The notes under the pieces: generated by a model | Seen by the model: the letters and a program-made list of their open reading frames with translations, nothing else | What the model was told of the DNA's origin: nothing | Databases searched by the model: none | Shown: piece after piece, positions 53,185-60,559 of the stretch | How positions within the stretch are numbered: the stretch's first letter is position 1 | Layout: each line of letters begins with the position of its first letter | From: CAYNTG01 sp964400105 | Lineage (GTDB): Bacteria > UBP14 > UBA6098 | Direction of reading: 5' to 3' | DNA length: 60,559 nucleotides | NCBI GenBank assembly: GCA_964400105.1 | Contig: CAYNTG010000003.1 | Location: 1 to 60,559, forward strand | Translations under genes and position numbers: made by a program

Positions 53185-53703
53185 ATGAGATTATGCATAT
53201 TGGCGATCGTCATTTTATTTGTGGGTTGCTCCGGCAGCACGGAAGAGGTTTCCGATCCAACGAAATCCGCCCATGCGGATCGGGTTATGTTCAATGCCGA
53301 TATCGATTTTGTGGAGGAGGGAAATCCCTCCGGGCGCTTGAAAGCGGACAGCCTGCTGTTTTTCGACGACGAAAAAATGACATTCGGATATAACATCGAC
53401 GTCGATTTCTTCGATAAAGACGGAAATTTCGCGGGGAAACTATTCGCCGATTCCGGATGGATCGAGAACCAGACCCAGCAAATCACTGTTTATGGCGAGG
53501 TTTTCCTTTCGACCGAGGACGGCGTCAAGCTCTGGACGGATTCTCTCGCCTATTTCCCAAAGATAAGAAGGGTTATGACGTCATCTGGAGTGCGGATCGA
53601 TAAGAACGGAGAGTTCATTTCCGGGCAGGGGCTGGATTCCGACCTCGATTTCACGGATATTAAAATCACAGAAAACGTTACCGGAAGGCTGAAACAGGAT
53701 TGA
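53185..53703 (+). CDS. lptC: LPS export lipoprotein-like periplasmic protein LptC
   Basis: About 172 residues. The start at 53185 gives a clean lipoprotein-like signal, MRLCILAIVILFVGC, with a cysteine after VG. A GTG at 53131 is possible but would be at or next to the transcription start of the promoter above. The beta-jellyroll of the LptC/OstA family is visible as repeated strand pairs: GRLKADSLLFFDDEKMTFG, GNFAGKLFADSGWIENQTQQITVYGEVFLSTEDGVKLWT. It carries LPS from LptB2FG to the periplasmic bridge. The stop overlaps lptB by 4 bases. No lptA follows, unlike the E. coli order. Confidence 0.82.
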   Translation: MRLCILAIVILFVGCSGSTEEVSDPTKSAHADRVMFNADIDFVEEGNPSGRLKADSLLFFDDEKMTFGYNIDVDFFDKDGNFAGKLFADSGWIENQTQQITVYGEVFLSTEDGVKLWTDSLAYFPKIRRVMTSSGVRIDKNGEFISGQGLDSDLDFTDIKITENVTGRLKQD

Positions 53704-54473
53704 AAACCGGGACTGAAATAAAGGTCGAGACCACGGCAAAGGCTTCGCATAAAAATGTTTTACGCGCCGAAAATTTGGTTAAAATTTACGGAAAACGCCG
53801 GGTCGTCGATGGCCTTTCGCTGGATATAAAGCAGGGCGAGATCGTCGGGCTGCTCGGGCCGAACGGCGCTGGTAAAACCACGACCTTTTACATGATCGTG
53901 GGCCTTATTCGTCAGGACAGCGGCAGCGTCTATATGGACGAGACACAGTTTCAGGGAATGCCGATGTTCAAGCGTGCGAAACTCGGTATCGGCTATCTTT
54001 CGCAGGAACCGTCGGTCTTCAGGAAGCTCACCGTCGAGCAGAACCTTCTCGCCATACTCGAGTTCACTCCGCTCGATAAAAAGGGCCGGGATGAGCGACT
54101 CGAAAAACTTCTCGACGATCTGAAGATCGAGCATCTTCGCAACCAGAAGGCGTTCACGCTTTCCGGCGGTGAGCGGCGGCGCGTGGAGATCGCCCGTGCG
54201 CTCGTTACCGAACCGAAATTTCTGCTTTTGGACGAGCCGTTCGCAGGCATCGATCCTATCGTCGTCGGCGATCTTCAGAGCGTCGTTCAGGAATTGGTGA
54301 AAAAAGGGCTTGGCATACTCATTACCGACCATAATGTCGGCGAGGTTCTGCGTATCGTCGATAGGGCATATATAATTTACGAAGGCAAGGTTCTCATTTC
54401 AGGGAACTCGAAAAAACTGATCGCCGATCCAAAGGCGAGGGAAATCTATTTAGGAGAGAATTTCAGGGGATAA
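53700..54473 (+). CDS. lptB: LPS export ABC ATPase LptB
   Basis: A 257-residue ATPase. Walker A is GPNGAGKTT, the Q-loop is GYLSQEPSVFRKLTVEQN (a near-diagnostic LptB sequence), the signature is LSGGERRRVEIARAL, Walker B is LLLDEPFAGIDPI and the switch is ITDHNVGEVL. It energises LPS extraction from the inner membrane with LptF/LptG, whose genes are not here. The start TTG (53700) overlaps the lptC stop. The N-terminal ~15 residues (KTGTEIKVETTAKASHK) are extra compared with most LptB. Confidence 0.95.
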   Translation: MKTGTEIKVETTAKASHKNVLRAENLVKIYGKRRVVDGLSLDIKQGEIVGLLGPNGAGKTTTFYMIVGLIRQDSGSVYMDETQFQGMPMFKRAKLGIGYLSQEPSVFRKLTVEQNLLAILEFTPLDKKGRDERLEKLLDDLKIEHLRNQKAFTLSGGERRRVEIARALVTEPKFLLLDEPFAGIDPIVVGDLQSVVQELVKKGLGILITDHNVGEVLRIVDRAYIIYEGKVLISGNSKKLIADPKAREIYLGENFRG

Positions 54474-54474
54474 A

Positions 54475-55881
54475 ATGCCGGATTTAAGGCTCGAACAGAA
54501 GCTTTCACTGAAGCAGGTTCTCACGCCTCAGCTTATCCAGAGCCTTCAACTGCTTCAGATACCGAAACTCGAGCTCGAGACGGAGTTGCGCGCCGAGCTC
54601 GAGCAGAATCCAGTTCTCGATATTATGGAAGAACCACCTCCAAAAGATGGAGAGGAGGAAATCGACAGAGAACTCGACGATTGGGATAAATTCGCGGACA
54701 ATATCAATCTTTATGGAACTCAGCTCCCCGAAAACGACCCGGATGCCGAGGATATCGATCCATATTTCGGAGTCAGCAAATCGGATACGTTAAACGATCA
54801 TCTCATCGACCAGCTATCAATCACCGTAGTATCGGAACGCACCTATAAGATCGGCGAGTTCATCATCTGCAATCTCGATTCGAGAGGTTTTCTCCCGATT
54901 TGCGATGAGGAACTTCTGGATGCGACGATCAAAAGCGAGATCGTCGATCCACTGCCGGAACTGGACGAGGTCTCTCATGTCGTTACGATAATCCAGAGCT
55001 TCTCGCCGTCTGGAATCGGCGCACACAACCTTCACGAGAGCTTTCTCATCCAGCTTGCGGACCGTGGCAAAGAGAACACCCTCGCATGGGAGATCGTAAA
55101 AGACCATTTTCCCGAGATCACATCGAAAAATCTACCACAGCTCTCGGATATTCTCGGAGTTCCGATCCCGGAGGTCGAAGCGGCGATGGACATTCTCGGA
55201 GCCCTTAGCTTTTCTCCCGGGTCGGATTTCACAGGGTCTGTCAGCGGGCGCATCGATCCGGACCTCATCGTGGAAAAAGTCAACGGTCGGTGGATTGTGC
55301 GATACAACGGTTCCGGGATTCCGGAGCTTCGGATCAATAATACATACCGCTCGATGCTCAAACACCGGGACAACCTCGACACCGAAACAAAGAGGTTCTT
55401 ATCGAAAAAATTAAACTCCGCTCAATGGTGGATAAAGGCCCTCGGGCAGCGCAGAGACACTATGGTCCGAACGATGCGAGCCATCCTTCATCATCAGTTC
55501 CCATTTTTTGAACGGGGACCGACGAATCTGCTGCCACTCAAGATGGAGGAGATCGCCGATGAGGTCGGCGTTCACCCCGCCACGATAAGCCGTGTTGTTC
55601 GGTATAAATATGTCCAGACGCCGTTCGGATCGTATCCGCTCCGGCATTTTTTCGGCGGCGGACTTTCCACCGACAATGGCGAGGATATCGCGACGAATCA
55701 GGTCAAGCGAATTATTCGAGGCATTATGGATGAGGAAGATACGGCAAAGCCGTTCGCCGATCAGAAGATTACCGAGATACTCAATGACAGCGGAATTCAG
55801 ATCGCGCGGAGAACGGTGGCCAAATACCGTGAGGAAATGGGAATTCCAACCGCACGAATGAGAAAGAAAAAGCGTAAATGA
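54475..55881 (+). CDS. rpoN: RNA polymerase sigma-54 factor RpoN
   Basis: Sigma factor for nitrogen and other enhancer-dependent genes, 468 residues. Region I at the N-terminus is LEQKLSLKQVLTPQLIQSLQLLQIPKLEL. An acidic region II is followed by the core-binding region III. The C-terminal DNA-binding domain has the HTH EIADEVGVHPATISRVVRYKYVQTPFG, and the RpoN box is ARRTVAKYREEMGIP. All conserved parts are intact. It lies 1 base after lptB and overlaps lipA by 4 bases. Any sigma54 activators must be elsewhere. Confidence 0.96.
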   Translation: MPDLRLEQKLSLKQVLTPQLIQSLQLLQIPKLELETELRAELEQNPVLDIMEEPPPKDGEEEIDRELDDWDKFADNINLYGTQLPENDPDAEDIDPYFGVSKSDTLNDHLIDQLSITVVSERTYKIGEFIICNLDSRGFLPICDEELLDATIKSEIVDPLPELDEVSHVVTIIQSFSPSGIGAHNLHESFLIQLADRGKENTLAWEIVKDHFPEITSKNLPQLSDILGVPIPEVEAAMDILGALSFSPGSDFTGSVSGRIDPDLIVEKVNGRWIVRYNGSGIPELRINNTYRSMLKHRDNLDTETKRFLSKKLNSAQWWIKALGQRRDTMVRTMRAILHHQFPFFERGPTNLLPLKMEEIADEVGVHPATISRVVRYKYVQTPFGSYPLRHFFGGGLSTDNGEDIATNQVKRIIRGIMDEEDTAKPFADQKITEILNDSGIQIARRTVAKYREEMGIPTARMRKKKRK

Positions 55882-56783
55882 AACAGACAAAACCGAATTG
55901 GTTCAGACAAAAAATTCACTCGACGCCGGAAAGCAAACACGTTCGCGCGCTGCTCTCTTCGCTTAATTTAAATACGGTTTGCAGCGAGGCGGCCTGTCCG
56001 AACCGTAATCGTTGCTATGCCGACGGCACGGCGACGTTCTTGATCCTCGGAAGAAACTGCACTCGAAATTGTCGTTTCTGTAATATCGCCGGAGGCACGC
56101 CGGAGCTGGTCGATCCCGGCGAGCCGGAGCGCGTCGCCCTCGCCGCGAAGGGGATGGAACTTTCGCACGTCGTGATCACATCGGTTACGCGTGACGACCT
56201 TACGGACGGCGGTGCGAATCATTTTGCGGAGACCGTTAGATGGATTCGCGATCTTTTGCCGGAGGCATCGATCGAGCTGCTCGTCCCCGATTTCGGCGGC
56301 TCGGAGAGATCGCTTCGAATCGTCCTCGATTCTGGACCGGATGTATTAAATCACAATGTTGAGACCATTCCCGGGCTTTATCCGGAGGTCAGGCCGGGTG
56401 CAGATTATCGACGCTCGCTCGATCTTCTTGAGATATCCTCGAACGATGGTTTCGTGACGAAAAGTGGTATCATGTTGGGGTTTGGAGAGTCTGCCGATCA
56501 GGTTATAGAGACCTTCGCCGATCTCGCCGGTGCCGGAATCGATATTCTGACCGTCGGCCAGTATCTTCCTCCAAGTCCAACTCATTATCCTGTAAAGCGT
56601 TATGTTTCCCCTGAGGAATTCGATCTTCTTTCGGTGAAAGCCAGCAACCTCGGAATAGCGAGGGTTGTCGCTGGGCCGCTCGTTAGAAGCTCATTCCGCG
56701 CTGGGGAAACCTACAAAAGCCTTATTAAACAATGGCAGGACGCCGAAAGAGGCGTTTTTGTCGCAAAAAAAGGAGAAGACTGA
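55878..56783 (+). CDS. lipA: Lipoyl synthase LipA
   Basis: A radical SAM enzyme of 301 residues that inserts two sulphurs into octanoyl-protein to make lipoate. The auxiliary-cluster cysteines are C35, C40 and C46 in CSEAACPNRNRC, the SAM-cluster cysteines are C61, C65 and C68 in CTRNCRFC, and a late RSSF motif carries the auxiliary-cluster Ser. All are present. The ATG overlaps the rpoN stop. Its position between rpoN and hpf is unusual. Confidence 0.95.
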   Translation: MKQTKPNWFRQKIHSTPESKHVRALLSSLNLNTVCSEAACPNRNRCYADGTATFLILGRNCTRNCRFCNIAGGTPELVDPGEPERVALAAKGMELSHVVITSVTRDDLTDGGANHFAETVRWIRDLLPEASIELLVPDFGGSERSLRIVLDSGPDVLNHNVETIPGLYPEVRPGADYRRSLDLLEISSNDGFVTKSGIMLGFGESADQVIETFADLAGAGIDILTVGQYLPPSPTHYPVKRYVSPEEFDLLSVKASNLGIARVVAGPLVRSSFRAGETYKSLIKQWQDAERGVFVAKKGED

Positions 56784-57151
56784 TGGAACTCCAAGTCACA
56801 GCAAGGCATTTCGACCTAACACCTGAACTGAAAGTCTATGCTGAATCGACGGTATTTCCTTTAAAAAAGTATTTCGATAGGATTATCGATTCACATCTCG
56901 TGCTCGATATCCAAAAGCGCCGAATGATCGCGGAACTTACCGTCGATGTTTTCGGCCAAAAACTTATAGCGCATTCGATAACGGACGATCTATACGTGAG
57001 CATCGATGGTGTTGTGGATAAGATGCAGCGTCAACTCAAGCGTTACAGCGCTCGTTTCAATGAGCACAGAGGCCTCACGGATGAGGAGAAGATAAACCTC
57101 GCGGCTAAAATAACGAGCGATATGGAAAACGAAATACAGGATACTATTTAG
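56783..57151 (+). CDS. hpf: Ribosome hibernation-promoting factor (short HPF)
   Basis: A 122-residue YfiA/HPF-type protein that binds the 30S subunit and promotes ribosome inactivation in slow growth. The fold is beta-alpha-beta-beta-beta-alpha: LQVTARHFDLTPELKVYAES, then FDRIIDSHLVLDIQKRRMIAELTVDV, then DLYVSIDGVVDKMQRQLKRYSARF. It lacks the ~60-residue C-terminal dimerisation domain of long HPF. The start at 56783 has AGGAG before it; a longer frame from 56732 overlaps lipA and adds basic residues. The rpoN-hpf closeness is widely conserved. Confidence 0.93.
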   Translation: MELQVTARHFDLTPELKVYAESTVFPLKKYFDRIIDSHLVLDIQKRRMIAELTVDVFGQKLIAHSITDDLYVSIDGVVDKMQRQLKRYSARFNEHRGLTDEEKINLAAKITSDMENEIQDTI

Positions 57152-57155
57152 TTCT

Positions 57156-58124
57156 ATGCCCGATCTTACGGTAAAGAAATTTTTCGAGGCGAAGAAAGAG
57201 AGCCTCAAGCTTTCTCTCGTGGCCGGAGCTTCTGGTTTGGATAGAACGATTAAGAGGGCTGTATTGCAGAGACCGTCGTTTCTTTTCGCGGGTTACAGCG
57301 AGAATTTTGCAAAAAAAAGGCTACAGATCCTCGGCAAATCGGAGATGTCCTTCCTCGAAAGCCAATCTCGTGAGAAGGCGGAATCGATCTTCGCCAACTT
57401 TGCGGAATACCCGATTCCGGCGATCATAATCTCTCGCGGGATAGCCCCGAATGATTATATGGTTCATATATCCGAGAAAAAGTGCGTTCCGCTTTTTGTT
57501 TCGGGACTCAGCACCGATGAGCTTTTCAGCCAAATAACGGTTTATTTCGATCTGGTATTTTCGCCACAGATTATGATCCACGCCACGATGATGGATGTTT
57601 ATGGCGTGGGGATATTATATACGGGTCGTGCCGGCATCGGCAAATCGGAATGCGCACTCGATTTGGTCGAAAGGGGCCATAGGCTTATCGCGGACGATGT
57701 GGTAACGCTCCAAAAACGTGCCGGCGAGGTGTTAATCGCTACCAGTGTGCCCGGAGCCGGCCATCATATAGAGATCCGAGGCGTGGGGATAGTCGATATC
57801 GAGAGGCTCTTCGGTGTTCGCGCGATTCGGATGCAAAAGAGGATCGAGATCGAGGTTCATCTCGAACTTTGGGATAGACTTAAAGACTACGAGCGACTCG
57901 GTATCGATGAAACGCTGACAACCTTTCTCGGGGTCGAAATCCCAAAAACGACGATCCCGATCTCCTCGGGGAAAAACATCACGGCCATCAGCGAGGTGAT
58001 CGCCATGAGCCATATGTTGAAGGTTTATGGCCATCACCCCGCACGCGAATTCGTTACACGAATGCAGGAGATGATGAAGCGAAAGGAATCGGTAAACCAA
58101 TATCTTGAATCGGATTACGAATGA
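57156..58124 (+). CDS. hprK: HPr kinase/phosphorylase HprK
   Basis: A 322-residue bifunctional enzyme that phosphorylates or dephosphorylates a Ser of HPr according to metabolic state. The N-terminal domain (1-135) precedes the kinase domain. The P-loop there is GRAGIGKS (157-164), where the usual third Ser is Ala. His142 lies in IHATMMDVYG, the Asp in HRLIADDVV, and the family signature is HIEIRGVGIVDIERLFGVRA (204-223). An HPr gene (ptsH) or other PTS genes are not visible in the window. The gene is 4 bases after hpf, where proteobacteria often have ptsN/hprK-like genes. Confidence 0.92.
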   Translation: MPDLTVKKFFEAKKESLKLSLVAGASGLDRTIKRAVLQRPSFLFAGYSENFAKKRLQILGKSEMSFLESQSREKAESIFANFAEYPIPAIIISRGIAPNDYMVHISEKKCVPLFVSGLSTDELFSQITVYFDLVFSPQIMIHATMMDVYGVGILYTGRAGIGKSECALDLVERGHRLIADDVVTLQKRAGEVLIATSVPGAGHHIEIRGVGIVDIERLFGVRAIRMQKRIEIEVHLELWDRLKDYERLGIDETLTTFLGVEIPKTTIPISSGKNITAISEVIAMSHMLKVYGHHPAREFVTRMQEMMKRKESVNQYLESDYE

Positions 58125-58148
58125 TATCGTTGCGAACCAAATTGTGTT

Positions 58149-58958
58149 ATGCCCATTCACGTTAACAGGTGTCCACGTTCGAGAATAGTCGGGAGCTACA
58201 TAGGCATTACGATATCGACCATCTTTTTTTGCTTATTCCCTGGTTTTTCCGGTGCAACATCGATTTCAGCCAAGGGGAACGCGAGGCTTTTAGATGTTGC
58301 CATCGGAACGGACTCCCTTTATCCGACATCGATATGCGGTGTGAACACAACCTCTCAAATGGTTCTCTTCAGTTTTGAGGTTGCTAAGAACGACGAGGAA
58401 TTTTACGAGCCGATCCCAGATTCGAGATGGCTCGCGCCTTTTCCGGATACGGCTTCGGCTCCGGTCTCCGGTGAGACGCGCAAGATAGGTCTCATCACGC
58501 GTTTTCCGAACGATCCGAGCCTTATAAATCGCCGTTTCGCCGCATCGGTCATCGTTCGACAGGCATCGAAGGGAATGATTTCGCTTGCTATCGCGCTTAA
58601 GGTCAAGATCGAGACGAAATCGTCGATAGAAATACAACAGAACACGCACCGTCTCGCTATTGCTCCGATAAAGGCGGCCCTCGGCCGGAATATTGATTCG
58701 CTCAAAATTTTCAACGGTGCAAATCTAGCAGATACCGTTCAGGTATATTGGTGTCGACACCTCGGAAAAAGGGATGAATCGGATGGTGTCGAGTTGCGCA
58801 AACGTGCACTGTTGTGGGAAATCCCGGCAAATCGAGTAGTATTAAAACCGGGTCAAATGGAGTGGATATATTATGGAAAAAAAGAAAATTATTCAGGATT
58901 ACATGGTTATATCGTTTGCATTGGAAAAACTATTTCGCTATATTGTAGATTAGAGTAG
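58149..58958 (+). CDS. Exported protein of unknown function
   Basis: A 269-residue protein with a signal-like N-terminus (SYIGITISTIFFCLFPGFSGA, about residues 16-36). The mature part is beta-rich and fairly uniform, with RRFAASVIVRQASKGMISLAIALKVKIETKSS in the middle. I do not recognise it. It begins 24 bases after hprK and could share the transcript. It is followed 30 bases later by another exported protein, so these form a small group of secreted proteins at the right end. Confidence 0.65.
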   Translation: MPIHVNRCPRSRIVGSYIGITISTIFFCLFPGFSGATSISAKGNARLLDVAIGTDSLYPTSICGVNTTSQMVLFSFEVAKNDEEFYEPIPDSRWLAPFPDTASAPVSGETRKIGLITRFPNDPSLINRRFAASVIVRQASKGMISLAIALKVKIETKSSIEIQQNTHRLAIAPIKAALGRNIDSLKIFNGANLADTVQVYWCRHLGKRDESDGVELRKRALLWEIPANRVVLKPGQMEWIYYGKKENYSGLHGYIVCIGKTISLYCRLE

Positions 58959-58988
58959 TAGATGTAAAGTAGGGAAATACTAGGAAAT

Positions 58989-59699
58989 ATGGTGAATATT
59001 CGATTCAAGCAGCTATTAATTATCGCAACCCTTACAATTTCTTTGGTGGTTGCATTTCTTGGTGCCGGGGAAAGCATGGGAACAAGCACTTCGTTTAGTG
59101 CTTTAGAAACCGATCTTGAAGGCGAAGGCACCGGCAATACGGCTTTTGTCTACAGTCAATTCACGATGTGTCCGCTACGCGTCGATCTTATAGATCCGAC
59201 CGATACGTCATGGACCGTCGATTATGGAATCGCTTGCTGGGGGTGTTATGCCCATACGGACACAGGATTTGCATTTCGAAACATGGGTTGTGTTGGAGCG
59301 AACATCAAGCTTGCCGTGGAATCCAATAGTTGGCGCACGAGTGTGGCGCCGCCTATCAATCCAGGGTTCGAAAAATTTCTTATTTGGGCTATTGCTATAA
59401 AATCCTGGCATGGCTATTACCAAAACGATGATTTTTGGTTGGATTACGACACGAACCGAACCGCATGTTTGATCGATACCGTTCCCAACTATCAAAAGAT
59501 AACATCGAACAGGTTTTATAATCGGTCGGCAGATATGACCCCATATCTCGAGCCTCCGATGGATGCAACCGGAATGAATCTCCATCCCAATAACGATTTT
59601 ATACTTTTGTTGTTGTTGCAAAGCCCGATTTCCATCGACTCTGAGGACTCTTCCGAGACGATAATTCTCCATGTTATTGTGGAGCCGATAGGAGGGTAG
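58989..59699 (+). CDS. Secreted protein of unknown function
   Basis: A 236-residue protein. The signal peptide is LLIIATLTISLVVAFLGAG, with cleavage near residue 27. The body contains five cysteines in the first half (CPLRVD, ACWGCYAH, MGCVG) and later NNDFILLLLLQSP and ETIILHVIVEP, a beta-strand pattern typical of surface or pilin-like exported proteins. I do not recognise a family. AGGAAAT precedes the ATG. The gene is followed by about 160 bases of AT-rich DNA and then another secreted protein. Confidence 0.65.
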   Translation: MVNIRFKQLLIIATLTISLVVAFLGAGESMGTSTSFSALETDLEGEGTGNTAFVYSQFTMCPLRVDLIDPTDTSWTVDYGIACWGCYAHTDTGFAFRNMGCVGANIKLAVESNSWRTSVAPPINPGFEKFLIWAIAIKSWHGYYQNDDFWLDYDTNRTACLIDTVPNYQKITSNRFYNRSADMTPYLEPPMDATGMNLHPNNDFILLLLLQSPISIDSEDSSETIILHVIVEPIGG

Positions 59700-59861
59700 T
59701 TTTTGGATCGAGAACATTTGAATATACTTATTTGGAAATATATAAAAAAAATACTTGATTAAAAAAACTTGTTACCTTATTTTATCTATAATTCGCGTAG
59801 TGATTATAAACGAATGAATAATAAATTTACCCCTGTTACTCATCAAGGAGGTTATAGCGGT

Positions 59862-60559
59862 ATGAAAACCACGAGAAAGTTTTTGGGGATATCCTCAATA
59901 TTTATATTTCTCTTTGCCTTTGCCGGTTTTGCAGTGGCTCAAGTAGAAATTGTGGATGTTAGAGAGGTTCGCACGGAGGCTCCCGCCGTGCTTGAGCACG
60001 GAGATGTTGCTCCACTCGATTCCAGGTCAGATTTACCAATCCTAACGCCACTCGAGGCCGCCCCCGTTATGCGGACGTTTTCCGGTGGCCATGAGCCGGC
60101 CCCGGTGATTCCGGGCGAGGCCATGGATATCGATTCGCGGGATATCTATATATACGTTACTCTTCTTGCCCCCGAGGGCCCGGACCCACCCGATACGATC
60201 AAGATTATCAGCGAGAACTGTAACACGGATGAAGAGTATATCGAGTTTAAGACAGATCTTGGCCCAACCGGTTATTACGGCGATTTCTTCAACGTCTACC
60301 GTGATACTCTTCCTTTGTTCTTTCTTACTCAGTTAGATACGACAGATGACAATAGAAATCTGATCGGTAGAACGGTCATTCGTTTCTTCACGGACGATTT
60401 TACGGGTACGGCGGAGTTGCCGGATACTCTCTGGCGGCATTATTGGAATTCGAGCAAGGGCGTTTGCGACACACTCGTGAATCTCTTTTATACCTTTACG
60501 ACTGTGGACACGGGCGCTTCCGCTCCTGATGGTTTCGCTGAATCCAGATTCCCGAGTCA
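59862..60559 (+). CDS. Secreted protein, runs off the window; paralogue of the gene at 48751
   Basis: The first 232 codons are present and open to the window edge. The signal peptide is SSIFIFLFAFAGFAVAQ. A Pro/Glu-rich stretch of about 90 residues follows. From about residue 140 the sequence closely matches the protein at 48751: FFNVYRDTLPLFF, LDTTDDNRNLIG, DTLWRHYWNSSKGVCDTLV and TVDTGASAPDGFAES. Here the conserved segment lies nearer the N-terminus and has a short insert (GTAEL). AAGGAGG lies 10 bases before the ATG. No family is recognised. Confidence 0.75.
   Translation, partial: MKTTRKFLGISSIFIFLFAFAGFAVAQVEIVDVREVRTEAPAVLEHGDVAPLDSRSDLPILTPLEAAPVMRTFSGGHEPAPVIPGEAMDIDSRDIYIYVTLLAPEGPDPPDTIKIISENCNTDEEYIEFKTDLGPTGYYGDFFNVYRDTLPLFFLTQLDTTDDNRNLIGRTVIRFFTDDFTGTAELPDTLWRHYWNSSKGVCDTLVNLFYTFTTVDTGASAPDGFAESRFPS

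Noticed and set aside
59755..59792. Promoter boxes before the secreted protein at 59862
   Set aside because: TTGATT and TTGTTA do not pair with the TATAAT at 59787 at any normal spacing (26 and 12 bases), and alternatives match poorly.
1..60559. tRNA, rRNA or CRISPR arrays
   Set aside because: None was noticed on reading both strands; no tandem repeats with regular spacers and no tRNA-like arms were found. A dedicated search is still needed.

Overview
The window reads as a piece of a draft (probably metagenome-derived) genome of a diderm bacterium. It has LPS-assembly genes (kdsC, a lipid A-type acyltransferase, lptC, lptB), a Wza/Wzz polysaccharide export pair, MATE and TonB-type proteins. 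Several large secreted proteins end in a 'PNPFN ... G..V ... G.Y..R' tail of the type used for outer-membrane (por/type IX-like) sorting. This mix fits the FCB group and neighbouring candidate phyla (WOR-3/TA06/Zixibacteria/Cloacimonadota-like). That placement is an inference from gene style; no marker gene here fixes the phylum. Recognisable promoters look sigma70-like, with 17-bp spacers.

Layout. (i) 0.5-4.8 kb is an AT-rich accessory patch on the minus strand: a Sll1717-like P-loop ATPase, a frameshifted TPR protein, a uracil-DNA-glycosylase-fold protein and two gene stubs, one of them the first residues of a DNA methyltransferase. (ii) 4.9-13.3 kb is one long minus-strand gene string: PLP aminotransferase, RmlC-like epimerase, rmlB, Wza, Wzz, DegT aminotransferase, a small exported protein, ftsE, ftsX. 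(iii) 13.5-15.4 kb holds a 2-hydroxyacyl-CoA dehydratase-type protein and its ATP-dependent activator. (iv) 15.7-20 kb has ApbE, a LolA-like protein, an ABC permease and a secreted protein. (v) 20.4-30 kb is a minus-strand block of secreted and envelope genes: a cell-surface protein, a subtilase, a TPR/FlgD-like lipoprotein and a GAF/degenerate-GGDEF membrane protein. (vi) 30.3-39.1 kb has a TonB-domain protein, glnS, a DUF362/ferredoxin protein, an HTH protein of unknown role, an exonuclease-DinG helicase and an orphan serine-recombinase C-terminal protein. (vii) 39.2-44.3 kb has queD-queE-queC, a GH57 glucanotransferase and a class II aldolase. (viii) 44.5-50 kb has a beta-helix protein, an RRM protein, a MATE pump and a secreted protein cut by a gap. 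(ix) 50.5-58.1 kb has a MalK-type ATPase, kdsC, an LpxL-like acyltransferase, lptC, lptB, rpoN, lipA, hpf and hprK, tightly packed and often overlapping. (x) 58.1-60.6 kb has three exported proteins of unknown role, the last running off the window.

The three 100-N gaps are not equal. Two (15213-15312 and 32888-32987) are flanked by identical 55-bp sequences. Removing 155 bp at each restores an intact reading frame, so both look like scaffolding artefacts. The third (50013-50112) has no such duplication and truncates a gene next to a dispersed repeat.

The most notable points are: overlapping sigma70- and sigma54-like promoter elements in front of an lptC-lptB-rpoN-lipA-hpf-hprK operon that lacks lptA; a stand-alone serine-recombinase C-terminal domain protein; a pair of secreted paralogues sharing an unrecognised domain; a GGDEF domain with a destroyed active site; a dispersed ~100-bp repeat; and the decayed, AT-rich island at the left end.
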